From Closterium sp. Naga37s-1 (taxonomy: Eukaryota > Streptophyta > Zygnematophyceae > Desmidiales > Closteriaceae), in NCBI GenBank assembly GCA_947471745.1, contig CANJKZ010000010.1:5513001-5577000 (forward strand): 64,000 nt of DNA, read 5' to 3'. Positions 52,201 through 60,269 of the stretch are shown in pieces. The notes under the pieces are model-generated. The model was given only the letters and a program-made list of their open reading frames with translations. It did no database searches and was not told where the DNA came from. A program made the position numbers and the translations under genes. Positions within the stretch are counted from its first letter, which is position 1; each line of letters starts with the position of its first letter.

Positions 52201-52595
52201 GCAGAGTCACCAGCACCTGGGACAGCAGACTCACTAGCACCTAGAGCAACAGCCTCACCAGCACCTAGAGCAGCAGCCTCACCAATGCCCGGGTCAGGCG
52301 GAACACACAGGTAACAGTCACCCTCATCACTAGTAGACACAGCATACATGGCAGCAAGAATAGCATCATAGTCAAGATCAAAGATAGCAACCCCCGCCCT
52401 AGACAGCTCGCCCCAGCGAGGGATCTCCATGGCGTCAGGGAACTGGTGACGCCAAGCGTCCGTCAGGCGGCCGAAGCAGCGCTGGGTGGAGTGCGGGCCT
52501 CCGCACTGCTCACCAGTGCGGTCACCGGTACGAAGGACGTAGGTACAGGGACCAGCACCCCCACCCCGCTGACGCTCAGCGTACCACTCACGAAG
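49251..52595 (-). CDS. Gag C-terminus, protease, integrase and linker of element F
   Basis: Homology begins right after the TAG at 52596-52598 (LREWYAERQRGGGAGPC); the first Met is at 52430. It carries a knuckle C-X13-C-X3-H-X4-C (52476-52547), protease LDSGASRSFFRDRTTL, LLWHHRLGHPS, CVPCVEGGQR, MDVWGPARV, LRLHSDRGGEFSSD and SPQQNGIAERR. The AEPGGAEPGG and AGAGGATGAGAA linker (49980-50640) and RPYFVPLLEQVLGL follow. It ends at TAG 49251-49253. More than 1100 codons are open, so degeneration is slight. Confidence 0.87.
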   Translation of the reverse strand, partial: LREWYAERQRGGGAGPCTYVLRTGDRTGEQCGGPHSTQRCFGRLTDAWRHQFPDAMEIPRWGELSRAGVAIFDLDYDAILAAMYAVSTSDEGDCYLCVPPDPGIGEAAALGAGEAVALGASESAVPGAGDSALSGTTSAQASHTFTLDSGASRSFFRDRTTLTPLSRPVAVSLADPSGGPVLAHFSTVLPCLAAPAGTLSGLYLPSFSTNLVSGADLQDGGVHQFTPASQRVTHCTCARTGRHLATFTRRPGSSLYTLTTGSSPVAASGQVAASGQVSTAASRSGPESTPCSCRLLSHQTLLWHHRLGHPSLPRLRGMASRVLVSGLPQSLPPLPPGPAPTCVPCVEGGQRAAPHSSEFPPTEAPVQTLHMDVWGPARVRGQGHERYFLQVVDDYSRYTTVFPLRSKGEVTGVLIDWIRAARLQLRESFGSDFPVLRLHSDRGGEFSSDLLRAFCRARGIRQTFTLPASPQQNGIAERRIGMVMDVARTSMIHAAAPHFLWPFAVQYAAHQINLQPRVSMPETSPALRWTGKVGDASAFRVWGSRAFVRDLSADKLSPRAVPCVFLGFPPDTPGWQFYHPTSRRVLSSQDVMFDESVPYYRLFPYRTASLPPPPLFLAPGPPPVDPLPPQGPAPSGVSQVDAVEPVEVAVDSGAARGAEPAGAGPGGAEPGGADSGGAETGGAKSGGAESGGAEPGGAEPGGAEPGGAEPARVASGGTGPGGPSGASSRRELLSPQELREWFARRWSRAAGAGGAAGAGGSTAAEGAGATGPGGARTGGTGAAGPAGTPCTGAAGGAGVGAGAAGGVGAGGAAGAGASEGAGAGAAGAAGAGGATRAGAAVGGAGAGAAGAAGAGGATGAGAAVSGAGAVPAGSGGAARPRPYFVPLLEQVLGLPPSTSPAPLLECPPPVQSESHLQPASPLPAPSPYNGPTGGLAERREPASRPASPVRAARTSGRGSRQRPPPVPGTHRMSLRPSTAPLRAPLPSPPESSLPALADPESDSLRAASPTVTRLLATVITDPSLESTAASALVAELVDFVARCRLDYAASLIAESESVCPPSVGGECALGTDVLEDRQEEFQCFAATSPHLVSMLLAPEGDPDAPDISTPRSYA

Positions 52596-53630
52596 CTACT
52601 GGGGGGACGGGGTCTCACGAGTGCGCTGCTGCTGCTGGCGCTGACCACCACCGGAGCCACCCTTCTGCGCAGAGCCACGACCAGCTCCACCGCCGCCGCC
52701 GCCACCTCCGCCGCCTCCGCCACCTCCGCTCCCACCGCCACCGACGCCTCCACCCCCGCCACCACTCCCACCACCACCCCCACCCCCTCCACCGCCTCCA
52801 CCGCCACCTCCACCGCCCCCGCCAGCTCCTCCAGCACCCTTGCCCCCTTTGCCTTTGCCGGTGCGGCGTCTCCCGCTAGGGGCAGACGCAGCTCCGACCG
52901 ACTCGAGGCCAACGAGGTCGGCCGTAGCAGCAGAGGCAACAGAGGGCAAGAGGGGGGAGGGGGAGCACCCCTCAAAGAAGGGGGTACGAGGGTCACCACG
53001 AGAGGCTCCTACAGCGACTATACTCTTCTCTGCTGCCAGGAGGCGCTCCTCGAGGAGGTCAACGGTGAGTGTGGTGGGGCAAACAGAGAGGAAGTGGTCC
53101 CTGACCGAGCGAAGGGAGTCAGGGAGCCGGGTGACTATGTAGTAGAGGGTGATGTACATGGGGGGGGGGTTCTTGGCGCAGAACTCAGCAGGAAGCGCAG
53201 CGCGGTAGCGGGTGTCACTAGTGCGAAGGTGCGTAATGAGGTCAGCGACTGTGGGAAAGGCGGCGAGGTCAGGGAACAGGTACGGCAGCATGAGGCGGCT
53301 AAGGGCAGCAGTGGCAGGGGAAGAGTAGCGTGCAACTACAGCGTCGTACAAGGTCTTAGCACTCTTGTACTGACTAAAATGCGCACGCTCAGCGGTCGGT
53401 AAGTGGCGACGCACAGCAAGACGGGCAGCAGCATCGCGTGTGGCCCACTGTGAGCGAACAGTGCTGTCAGCATCGGCAGGAGGGGCAGGAGAGGCACCAG
53501 AGGTGAGATCGAACAGGGAGAGTCCGTCTGTCCTATCGCACTGTAGGAAAAGCTGCAGGTCATCGACCCAGACCTCAAAGTCAACAGCCCGACCCTCAGC
53601 ATCAAAGGTAAGGACACTGGGGGTAGCCAT
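52596..53630 (-). CDS. Gag of element F
   Basis: 344 codons: MATPSVLTFDAEGRAVDFEV, WVDDLQLFLQCDRTDG, the capsid-like region and the NPPPMYITLYYIVTRLPDSL stretch. The 10-G run keeps frame here, unlike in A. A Gly tract follows (52690-52820), then QQQQRTRETPSPQ, ending at TAG where relatives have CAG before LREWY. In the other copies this would continue into pol, so the stop may be a mutation. A suppressible stop separating Gag from Pol is possible but unsupported. Confidence 0.85.
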   Translation of the reverse strand: MATPSVLTFDAEGRAVDFEVWVDDLQLFLQCDRTDGLSLFDLTSGASPAPPADADSTVRSQWATRDAAARLAVRRHLPTAERAHFSQYKSAKTLYDAVVARYSSPATAALSRLMLPYLFPDLAAFPTVADLITHLRTSDTRYRAALPAEFCAKNPPPMYITLYYIVTRLPDSLRSVRDHFLSVCPTTLTVDLLEERLLAAEKSIVAVGASRGDPRTPFFEGCSPSPLLPSVASAATADLVGLESVGAASAPSGRRRTGKGKGGKGAGGAGGGGGGGGGGGGGGGGGGGSGGGGGGVGGGGSGGGGGGGGGGGGGGAGRGSAQKGGSGGGQRQQQQRTRETPSPQ

Positions 53631-54541
53631 GACAGCAGCAGTCTAGCAGTGAGAGCAGTAGGCTAGGGGCAGCTCAGTGGCAAAGGCGCTGCTCGGGAGT
53701 GCTCTCACCAGTCCGGGTGGGTAGGGCCGAGGCGCGCCGGCAGGAACAGGGCCGGAACTGCGGCGTCGGCGGCTCGACAGCGGCAGCAGCGGCTCGGCGG
53801 CGGCGGCGGCTCGACGGCGGCTCGGCGGCAGCGGCGGCGGCTCGACAGCGGGGGCTCGACGGCGGCGGCGGCGGCTCAGCGGCTCGGCGGCTCGGCGGCG
53901 GCCGCAAGAGGGCGGCAGGAGGGCCGCGAGAGAGCTGCGACGGGGCCGCGAGGGGGCGGCGACGGGGCCGCGAGAGGGCGGCGACGGGGCCGCGAGAGGG
54001 CGGCGACGGGGCCGCAAGGGCGGCGACGGGGCCACAAGGGCGGCGACGGGGCCGCAAGGGCGGTGAAGGGGGCCGCTGAGGGCGGCGACAGGGCCGCTAG
54101 AGGGCGGCGACGGGGCCGCGAGAGGGCGGCGACGGGGCCGCAAGAGCAGCGGCGGGGCCGCAAGGGCGGCGACGGGGCCGCTGAGGGCGGCGACGGGGCC
54201 GCTGCGGGCGGCGAAGGGGCCGCGGAGGGCGGCGACGGGGCCGCTAGAGGGCGGCGACGCGGCCGCGAAGGGCGGCGACGCGGCCGTTAAGGGCGGCGGC
54301 GGGGCCGCTAATGGCGGCGACGGGGCCGCGAGAGGGCGGCGACGGGGCCGTATAGGGTGGGGCCGCGAGGGGCCGCTAAGGGCGGTGACGGGGCCGCGAG
54401 AGGGGCCGTGAGAGGGCGCGACGGGCCGCTATGGGGAGGACGGCACACAGGGCGCGCCTCGGTCAGGAGCGACTCGCTCTCCGGGCAGAAAAAAAAAATT
54501 TTGATTTTCAGTGGTGGGCCCTAGGAACAGTTCCCACTAGG
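53631..54541 (-). repeat. Long GC-rich leader of element F
   Basis: About 0.9 kb: CGGCGGCTCG units near 53760-53900, then GGGCGGCGACGGGGCCGC(GAGA) units of about 20-26 bp at 53940-54420. Near the primer site are GTGGGCCC (54514-54521), an A9 run and a GTTCCC..GGGAAC hairpin. Confidence 0.8.
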
Positions 54542-54558
54542 GAACCTGCTCTATACCA
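54542..54558 (-). other. Primer-binding site, element F
   Basis: Element sense TGGTATAGAGCAGGTTC, directly after the 5' LTR. The same sequence occurs in element C (25160-25176). Confidence 0.75.
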
Positions 54559-54687
54559 TGTGAAAAAATGAGGAATGAATGATGAACTAGGAAATGAGTT
54601 GGGTACAAATATGAAACCCTAGAAAGCTGTACCCCATACTGTCTACCCCACTACAGCCTAGAAAGACTATAGCATATAAGTTTGACA
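54559..54687 (-). repeat. 5' LTR of element F
   Basis: 129 bp, one difference from 40383-40511. Followed by GATTG. Confidence 0.95.
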
Positions 54688-57182
54688 GATTGCGAACGTA
54701 CAATTTCGCAGCATGGCATATGAGGTCTGGCTAGCGCATGCGCAACGGCAATCGGGGAAGAAGCGGGTAGATTTCGCAGACTGGCGGCGCAACAAAATTT
54801 AGCAGTAAGGAGCTGCAGGATTACATGGCACAAAATGGGATATCACATCACGTCTCACTCCCCTATGCGCATCCGCAGCAGGGCGTCGTCAAACGCACCA
54901 ACCGCACCCTTATGAAGAAGGTGCGTGCACTACTGAATTAGTCCAAGCTTCCCGCAACATACTGGTCGTACGCTATGCACCACGCCATGCAGGTGCATAA
55001 TCTCCTCTCCACCACGGCCATCATGGGGAAGCTATTGCCGCATGTGAAGTGGACGGGCAAGAAGGGCGACACATCCATGCTTCGCGTGTGGGGGTGCATG
55101 GTGCAGTATCGGCCCCCTACCTCAACCATCGGCAAATTTACAAGCAGTGTACGCTGGGGCATCCATCAAGGCATCGGCTACGAATACAATGCATTGATTA
55201 TCCTGGACCTGCTCAGAAACAAAATTACAAACGCGCGCGACGTCATCTTTTACGAGTGACTCAATCTCGATCAGTACCGCGCGGATGAGCAGGCGGGAGC
55301 AAACCGGGTCTACGCGAATGACCGGCACAGCTATGCTACTCCCAAAGACGATGCCGTTGCTGCCATCCTGGAGCAGGATAACACCAGTAAGTTCCCCAAC
55401 ATCGGTGATGATGACGACGATGACGACGATGACAGCGACGACTCGCCTCTGGGACCTGCTAGAGGAAGCAGTGGGGACCTCGCACCGCCTTCTCCACCTG
55501 AGCTAGAGAGTGACGACGACGTGCAGGAGGTTGTCCCGCAGCATCGCCATGATAGCACCATCTCCGGGCTGGAACTGTTGGGTTTGCAAACCGCCATCTC
55601 CACGGCTCTGCGCGTCATCGAGCACAAGAACCCGCATATCACGGAATGACGCGAAGCCATGGACGCAAGAATTGAATTGGTGCAGTCCCGTGATACCAGG
55701 GTGCTCGTCGATCGCGCGGCGATTAAAGGAAGGGTAATCCTTTTGGTGAAGTGGGTCTTCCGCGTGAAGACCGCAGCAAACGAGACGATCGAGCGCTTTA
55801 AAGCACGCTGAGTGGTATGAGGCTACGACCAGAGGCACGTCATAGACTTCGACTAGACCTTCACTTTGTTCAGTAACCATTCCTCCGTGAGAATCCTGCT
55901 CACCATCGCTGCGGCAAGGAACCTGCTGCTCCGCCAGATCAACGTGAAGAACGCGTTCCTGTACGCGTTAGTGGATGCAGTGATTTTCGTGGAGCAGCTG
56001 CAAACCTATGGCGAGGAGGACCCGCGTATTTCTCAGCTAAAAAGGTTCCTTTACGGGATCAAGCAAGCTCCACGGCTCTGGTAGCAGCGCCTGCACAAAA
56101 ACCTTCTCGAGATAGGATTCACGCAGCTGCCGCACAACCCACGCATGTATACCCTGTATTTCTTTTGTGATTACATCTTGCTCACCGTGTATGTCAATGA
56201 CCTGCTCTATACGGGGACAAGCAAGACGCTGCTCAACCAGTTCGAGAAGAACCCGGTGATGCGCGACGACATTACCACTAATCACGACGTGAAGCACTTC
56301 TTGGAACTTAACATCACTTACGCTCCAGAAGCCATCCACCTATCAGCTCCCAAGTAGGATGAAACACTTGAAAAGCTCTTCAACATCTCCCCTGCACCAC
56401 TCTCCACTCCTTATCGCACGCCCGGACTGAACTACAAACCCCCGTAGACAAAGCCCTATCCCCCGTAGGCCTTCACACTCACCAGCAGCAGCTGGGATGC
56501 CTGCTCTTTGCCTCAGCGACCTGCAGGCCAGATCTCTCGTACATTGCGAGCCAGGTGGCTCAGTACTCTTGCAAACCAACGGCTGAAAATCTCCTAGATC
56601 TTCAGAGCGCCCTGCAATTCTTCATCTCTACGCCCAACATTGGGCTCTGCTACTCCACAATCAAGACTCCCTCTTTCAATCTCATCGGCTAGGTGGAAGC
56701 CGATCATGCTGCTGACCCCCACAATCGACGGTCCAGAACCGGGTTCCTGTTCCGCCTCGAGCCAAAAGGCCCCATCTTCTGAAACTCACAGAAGCAGAAA
56801 CTGATTGCCCTTTTATTGGCGAAAGCAAAATTCATCGCCGCGACAGCAGTAGTTCGCGAGCGACTTTATCCACGGGAGCTCGTTTAGGAGGTGAAAATCC
56901 CTTTTTTGCCAACCTTTCGTTTGCGCTGCAACAACAAGAGCGCGATCAGAGTCGCGTACAAGCCGGGTTTCATCAACATCATCAAACATATTGCATTGCG
57001 GTACTTTTTTCCCAAAGACGAAGTTGACAAGGGCAAGGCCGATCTGACCTATTACCCAGCAGGTGACATGGCAGCCGACATCCTCACGAAGTGACTACCC
57101 CGTCAGCAGTACCAGCACTGCTCCGAACTCAGCGGAGTAGTCAAGCGGGTCAAGACTTGCTACAGTCAGGAATGAAGGGGGA
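54688..57182 (+). pseudogene. Element E: integrase core to RNase H
   Basis: The order read is ELQDYMAQNGISHHVSLPYA with HPQQGVVKRTNRTLMKKVRA (integrase, about 54810-54930), WTGKKGDTSMLRVWGCMVQY (55052-55110), and the RT entry VILLVKWVFRVKTAANETIE (55735-55795). Then come LFSNHSSVRILLTIAAARNL, RFLYGIKQAPRLW and YVNDLLYTG (56190-56216), and RNase H with DMAADILTK (to 57092). The catalytic YVDD has become YVND. There are at least a dozen premature stops, most one C-to-T or G-to-A step from the expected codon. Clearly dead. Confidence 0.8.
57165..57182 (+). other. Polypurine tract, element E
   Basis: GGAATGAAGGGGGA directly precedes the TGTCAAGA start of the 3' LTR, as required for plus-strand priming. 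Confidence 0.75.
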
Positions 57183-57358
57183 TGTCAAGAATAGTAAATT
57201 GAGAAACACTGTGCGCTTTGCATTACTATATAATATCATTTATGCCCTTGTTTTTTATCATCTATGTCATTCTCAATTCACTCTAATCTGGGGTCAACAC
57301 TTTCGCTACAATACACTCTCCGTGAACCTTCCTGGTGCGATCCTATGCACGATCAACT
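57183..57358 (+). repeat. 3' LTR of element E (internally deleted)
   Basis: It starts TGTCAAGAATAGTAAATTGA and ends near ACGATCAAC. It aligns with both ends of the 417-bp 5' LTR but lacks about 240 bp in the middle. No clear target duplication remains. Confidence 0.7.
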
Positions 57359-58020
57359 ATTTGATCGCAACAAAATTCATCTACCATATGAATAAAAACA
57401 TCAGCTATTACAACAACAATCCTGTAAAATGGTTGGTTTGTTCCATGCCAGCATGCATGAGAAATTCATGGGAGTTCAGTTCAGTTTTACTGAGTTATGT
57501 TTAAGAAGAGGTTGGGAGTTACAATCTTACAAGCTTTCAGTTGCGACGAGTCCATGCGTTAGCCGCCAGTTTCGCGTATTTCGGCGATCACGAACAAGTC
57601 TCAAAATTGAAGGTCAGCAGGGCAGGGACCCGGTTACGGGGTTCGTGGAGGGTGTGGCAGGAAAGTGTCCCAGCGTGGATCAGAAAGACTCGGGCATTTC
57701 GAAGTTCTCGTGACGTGGCAATCCCTTATTGCTCATCCAGATAGCCTTCGCTTTCAACCTGATAGCGATGTCGGCACCTTTTTTTTTCCTGCCCTGGAAC
57801 TAGTTGGCGTCATTCGTGCCTCCTACGAACCAATAGCTGACCTTCGAGGCGGTTTGGTGGCCCGATTCGGGCAGATAGTCGAAAACATTGGGAAAACCAT
57901 CCTGGGGGGGTCATATTGTCCCGCACCCTCAGAATTCGGTAAGCTCCGAGCATCCCTGTGAATTCATCCACCCAACTGCTCTTTGCTTCACCCGTCGTTG
58001 TCACCAAACACACCGTAGCC
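57359..58020. other. Upstream region of psbR
   Basis: 660 bp between element E and the psbR start codon. It must hold the promoter and 5' UTR. No TATA box or motif could be fixed with confidence, and the small ORFs in it look fortuitous. Confidence 0.5.
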
Positions 58021-58625
58021 ATGGCTGCCACTGCCGCTCTCTCCAGCACCTTCGCGGGCGTCGCTCTTCCCAGCCTCCCCGCCAGGAAGACCGTCTCCGC
58101 GACCCGCAGCCTGAAGGTGACCGCCAGCGGTGGCAAGAAGATCCAAACCAAGACCCCCCTGGGTTAGTATTTTCAATAAATAGCTCAATTAGGCTGGTAG
58201 CGGTCCCATAGTGAATGAAAGCAATCGGAGAAACGGTTATTCTTTGCTGACTCCCAACTCTGTGCTTGCTGTTACGCCTTCCGTGCAGGCCCCAGCGGTG
58301 ACTACAAGTTCAAGGTGGACCCCTCCGGCTCTCCTTCCAAGGGCAAGGGTGCTTTCATCTTCGCCAAGAAGTACGGTGCCAACGTCGATGGCTACAGCCC
58401 CATCTGGACCCCAGAGGAGTGGTCCGCGAAGGGTGACACCTACGAGGGTGGTAAGTACTTGCACCTGTAGTTGACATCAACTTCCCAATTTACAGTATAG
58501 TAAATCTAACTTACCATCGTTTGATCCGTACAGGCAAGGCTGGTCTGCTCCTGTGGTTCCTCACCTTCGGCGGTCTCCTCGCCATCGGTGCGCTCCTCAT
58601 CGTCAACACGAGCGCCATTGCCTAA
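58021..58625 (+). CDS. psbR: Photosystem II 10 kDa polypeptide PsbR (3 exons)
   Basis: Exons 58021-58162, 58289-58450 and 58534-58625; introns have GT...AG ends (GTTAGT, GTAAGT donors). The joined 131-residue product starts [20 protein letters not shown], an Ala/Ser-rich chloroplast transit peptide (about 1-37), followed by the twin-Gly [15 protein letters not shown]. The core [20 protein letters not shown] is the PsbR signature. A single C-terminal membrane helix ([20 protein letters not shown], about 106-125) ends in NTSAIA. PsbR is a nuclear-encoded lumen-side photosystem II subunit that helps hold the oxygen-evolving complex proteins. The length is close to land-plant PsbR (about 140). 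Intron phases keep the frame exactly, supporting the model. It is the only clear host gene here. Confidence 0.95.
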
Positions 58626-59159
58626 ATAGCTCCCATAACCTTACTGTGTATAGGCAAGGTACTTGTTGTAGACCGGATGCAGTCACTATTAAACCAAAAA
58701 GAAAAAAACAACGCTTTCTTAACACGTACTTGTTTTAAACTACGGGTCTGCTCTGAGAATCGGCATTACCGGCGACAATGCGTGAAGCTATACCCCGCTG
58801 GGTTTCGGATGTGCATCGAAAGCGTAATGGTTCCCTCCCTTATACTGAGGAACAAATAAGGGTCTCATTGTTCAGCACACAAACTGACTACCTTGCGACG
58901 TGCAATGACGTTGCTTTTTGCACATCTATTAGAACTTGAAGAGAACCATGTGAACGGCAGTTGCACATGGGTTAGTTGATCCTCTATTGCCAGTGCTATT
59001 GTACTTCTATTGCCAGCCCTTCGTCAGACATTGCTTTAGCGAATTGCTGCCGCGCCAAGTAACTTTCACGAACGGTACCATATTTTGCTAGGAATGTGAT
59101 GACTACAATAACTTTGGTGAGATCCTGTCACATGGTTTGTTGTGCCTTTGTGTTACGGG
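58626..59159. other. psbR 3' flank; no gene recognised
   Basis: 3' UTR and intergenic sequence. No ORF, repeat or RNA gene recognised before the inferred LTR of element K. Confidence 0.5.
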
Positions 59160-59478
59160 TGTAATGAATCGAAGTAGCGAGAATTGCACTAAGGTGTCAA
59201 ACGAGTACAAAGATGTGAGCGAAGGCATGAGCGAACATTTATATGCGAAGCATGCAAACGGTAACGCGGTGCGTGCGAGCTAGATAGTGCTATGCTGGCA
59301 GCAAGGCTCGGGCTAGTCCCGAAGCGTAGGCCGACACGGCCGGGCCAGCAGTGCGAGGTTTGGTGAAGCAGTGCGCGCGAAGTCGGCGAAGTTCCGTTAG
59401 CAGTAACGGGCGAACAACGGCTGTTGCTGTACGCGATGTAGTCGGGCTCCGTAAGGAATGCCGAGAAAATTCCTTACA
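59160..59478 (-). repeat. Probable 3' LTR of element K
   Basis: Element-sense start TGTAAGGAATTTTC directly follows the polypurine tract. The far end is placed at TGTAAT (59160) because it mirrors the start as TGTAA...TTACA. There is no second LTR in the window to confirm it. Confidence 0.5.
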
Positions 59479-59522
59479 CTACCCCCCCCCCTCAAGAAAC
59501 CCCCCCCCCTCAAGAAGCCCCC
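59479..59522 (-). other. Polypurine tract of element K
   Basis: Element sense GAGGGGGGGGGGTAG next to the LTR, preceded by a second G run and CTTCTTGAG, in total two G-rich blocks. Confidence 0.6.
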
Positions 59523-59526
59523 TCCG

Positions 59527-60264
59527 CTACGCGAGTGCGTGTATGTCGCGGAATCCCCGGCTCCTCAGGTACACTTGCAGGGCAGGGTGGTTTTCAATGC
59601 TGGCCAGGGGCACCCAGCTATCCTCAGTTGGCGTGCGGTCCTTCCAGCGAACGAGGAATTCAATCCTCCTGATTCCCGTGGGGTGTCGAATCCGATGGCT
59701 CAGGATTTTTTCGGGCTCGATGATCGGCTCCGATGCAGGGCGAGTCATGGATGGCGGGCGGTGGCGAGGCAATTGGCTTGTGGTTGGGATGTATGGGCGA
59801 AGCAAGCTGACGTGGAACGAAGGGCTGATGTACCAGTCGGTCGGTAACAGTAGGTGCGCGGTTACTGGCGTGATCATGTGGCTGATTTGGAATGGGCCAC
59901 AGTAGCGCGGTCGCAGTTTTGGTACGTCGGGCAGTCGCAGGTTTTGCGTGTCGAGCAGTACGTAATCCCCTGACTGGTAGGTGACGGGTCGGCGGTGGCG
60001 GTCAGCGTTGCGCTTAGCGATGACATTTGCTTTTTTAATTGCTTCTGCAGCTCTGGTGCGGGCAGCTTGCAGGATTTCGGCGAATTGTTGTGCACGTGGT
60101 GTCGGATTGTCCGGACTCGGCGTCATGGGCACTGTAGGATTTTGCCCGTAGTTCAGGTAGAAGGGGGACTGCTGCGTCGTCGCTGACGTGGCGTTGTTGT
60201 ACGCGAACTCGATCAGCGGCAGCTGCTGTTCCCAATGTTGGAAACAATCGGTCCTAAGCGCCTC
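59527..60264 (-). pseudogene. Integrase C-terminus with chromodomain, element K
   Basis: Minus-strand sequence reads DCFQHWEQQLPLIEFAYNNA (near 60190-60245) and QQSPFYLNYGQNP, typical of Ty3/gypsy integrase. The open frame 59527-60132 carries NADRHRRPVTYQSGDYVLLD, KLRPRYCGPFQI (GPY/F module), FHVSLLRPYIP and a chromodomain (IEFLVRWKDRTPTEDSWVPL, about residues 160-185). Chromodomains steer chromovirus integration toward heterochromatin. The frame breaks near 60130. Its N-terminal half is displaced by element I. Confidence 0.85.
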
Positions 60265-60269
60265 TGTCG

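Larger units (their letters stand above)
40383..54687 (-). mobile_element. Ty1/copia element F (split by element G)
   Basis: 129-bp LTRs with one difference are flanked by GATTG (40378-40382 and 54688-54692). Without G it is about 7.3 kb with the same plan as A. Gag is intact to a TAG at 52596-52598. A second TAG lies at 49251-49253, and G interrupts RNase H at 41326-48308. Otherwise the frame is continuous across about 4.5 kb. The target lies in the integrase of element E. Confidence 0.95.
17539..57358 (+). mobile_element. Old Ty1/copia element E, split into five pieces by nested insertions
   Basis: The pieces read in order on the plus strand: LTR and gag (17539-19633, holding a TRIM), the region around protease (25304-26831), pre-integrase (33597-34465), the start of integrase (40135-40382), and integrase to 3' LTR (54688-57358). 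Most junctions are marked by target duplications: AACTA for the TRIM, ATTGC for B, TGCAY for H and GATTG for F. The element carries many premature stops and a YVND change in reverse transcriptase, so it is inactive. Without insertions it would be about 6 kb. It is related to element I. Confidence 0.85.

Noticed and set aside
31711..52598. Possible alternative genetic code with TAG as glutamine (several stops stand where relatives have CAG)
   Set aside because: The same elements also show TAG for GAG, TAA for Tyr and TGA/TAG for Trp. Sister copies A and G keep CAG. Mutation of silenced copies explains it better.
57429..57961. Small plus-strand ORFs upstream of psbR
   Set aside because: Short, overlapping in different frames and without recognisable motifs. 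They are more likely promoter and 5' UTR sequence.
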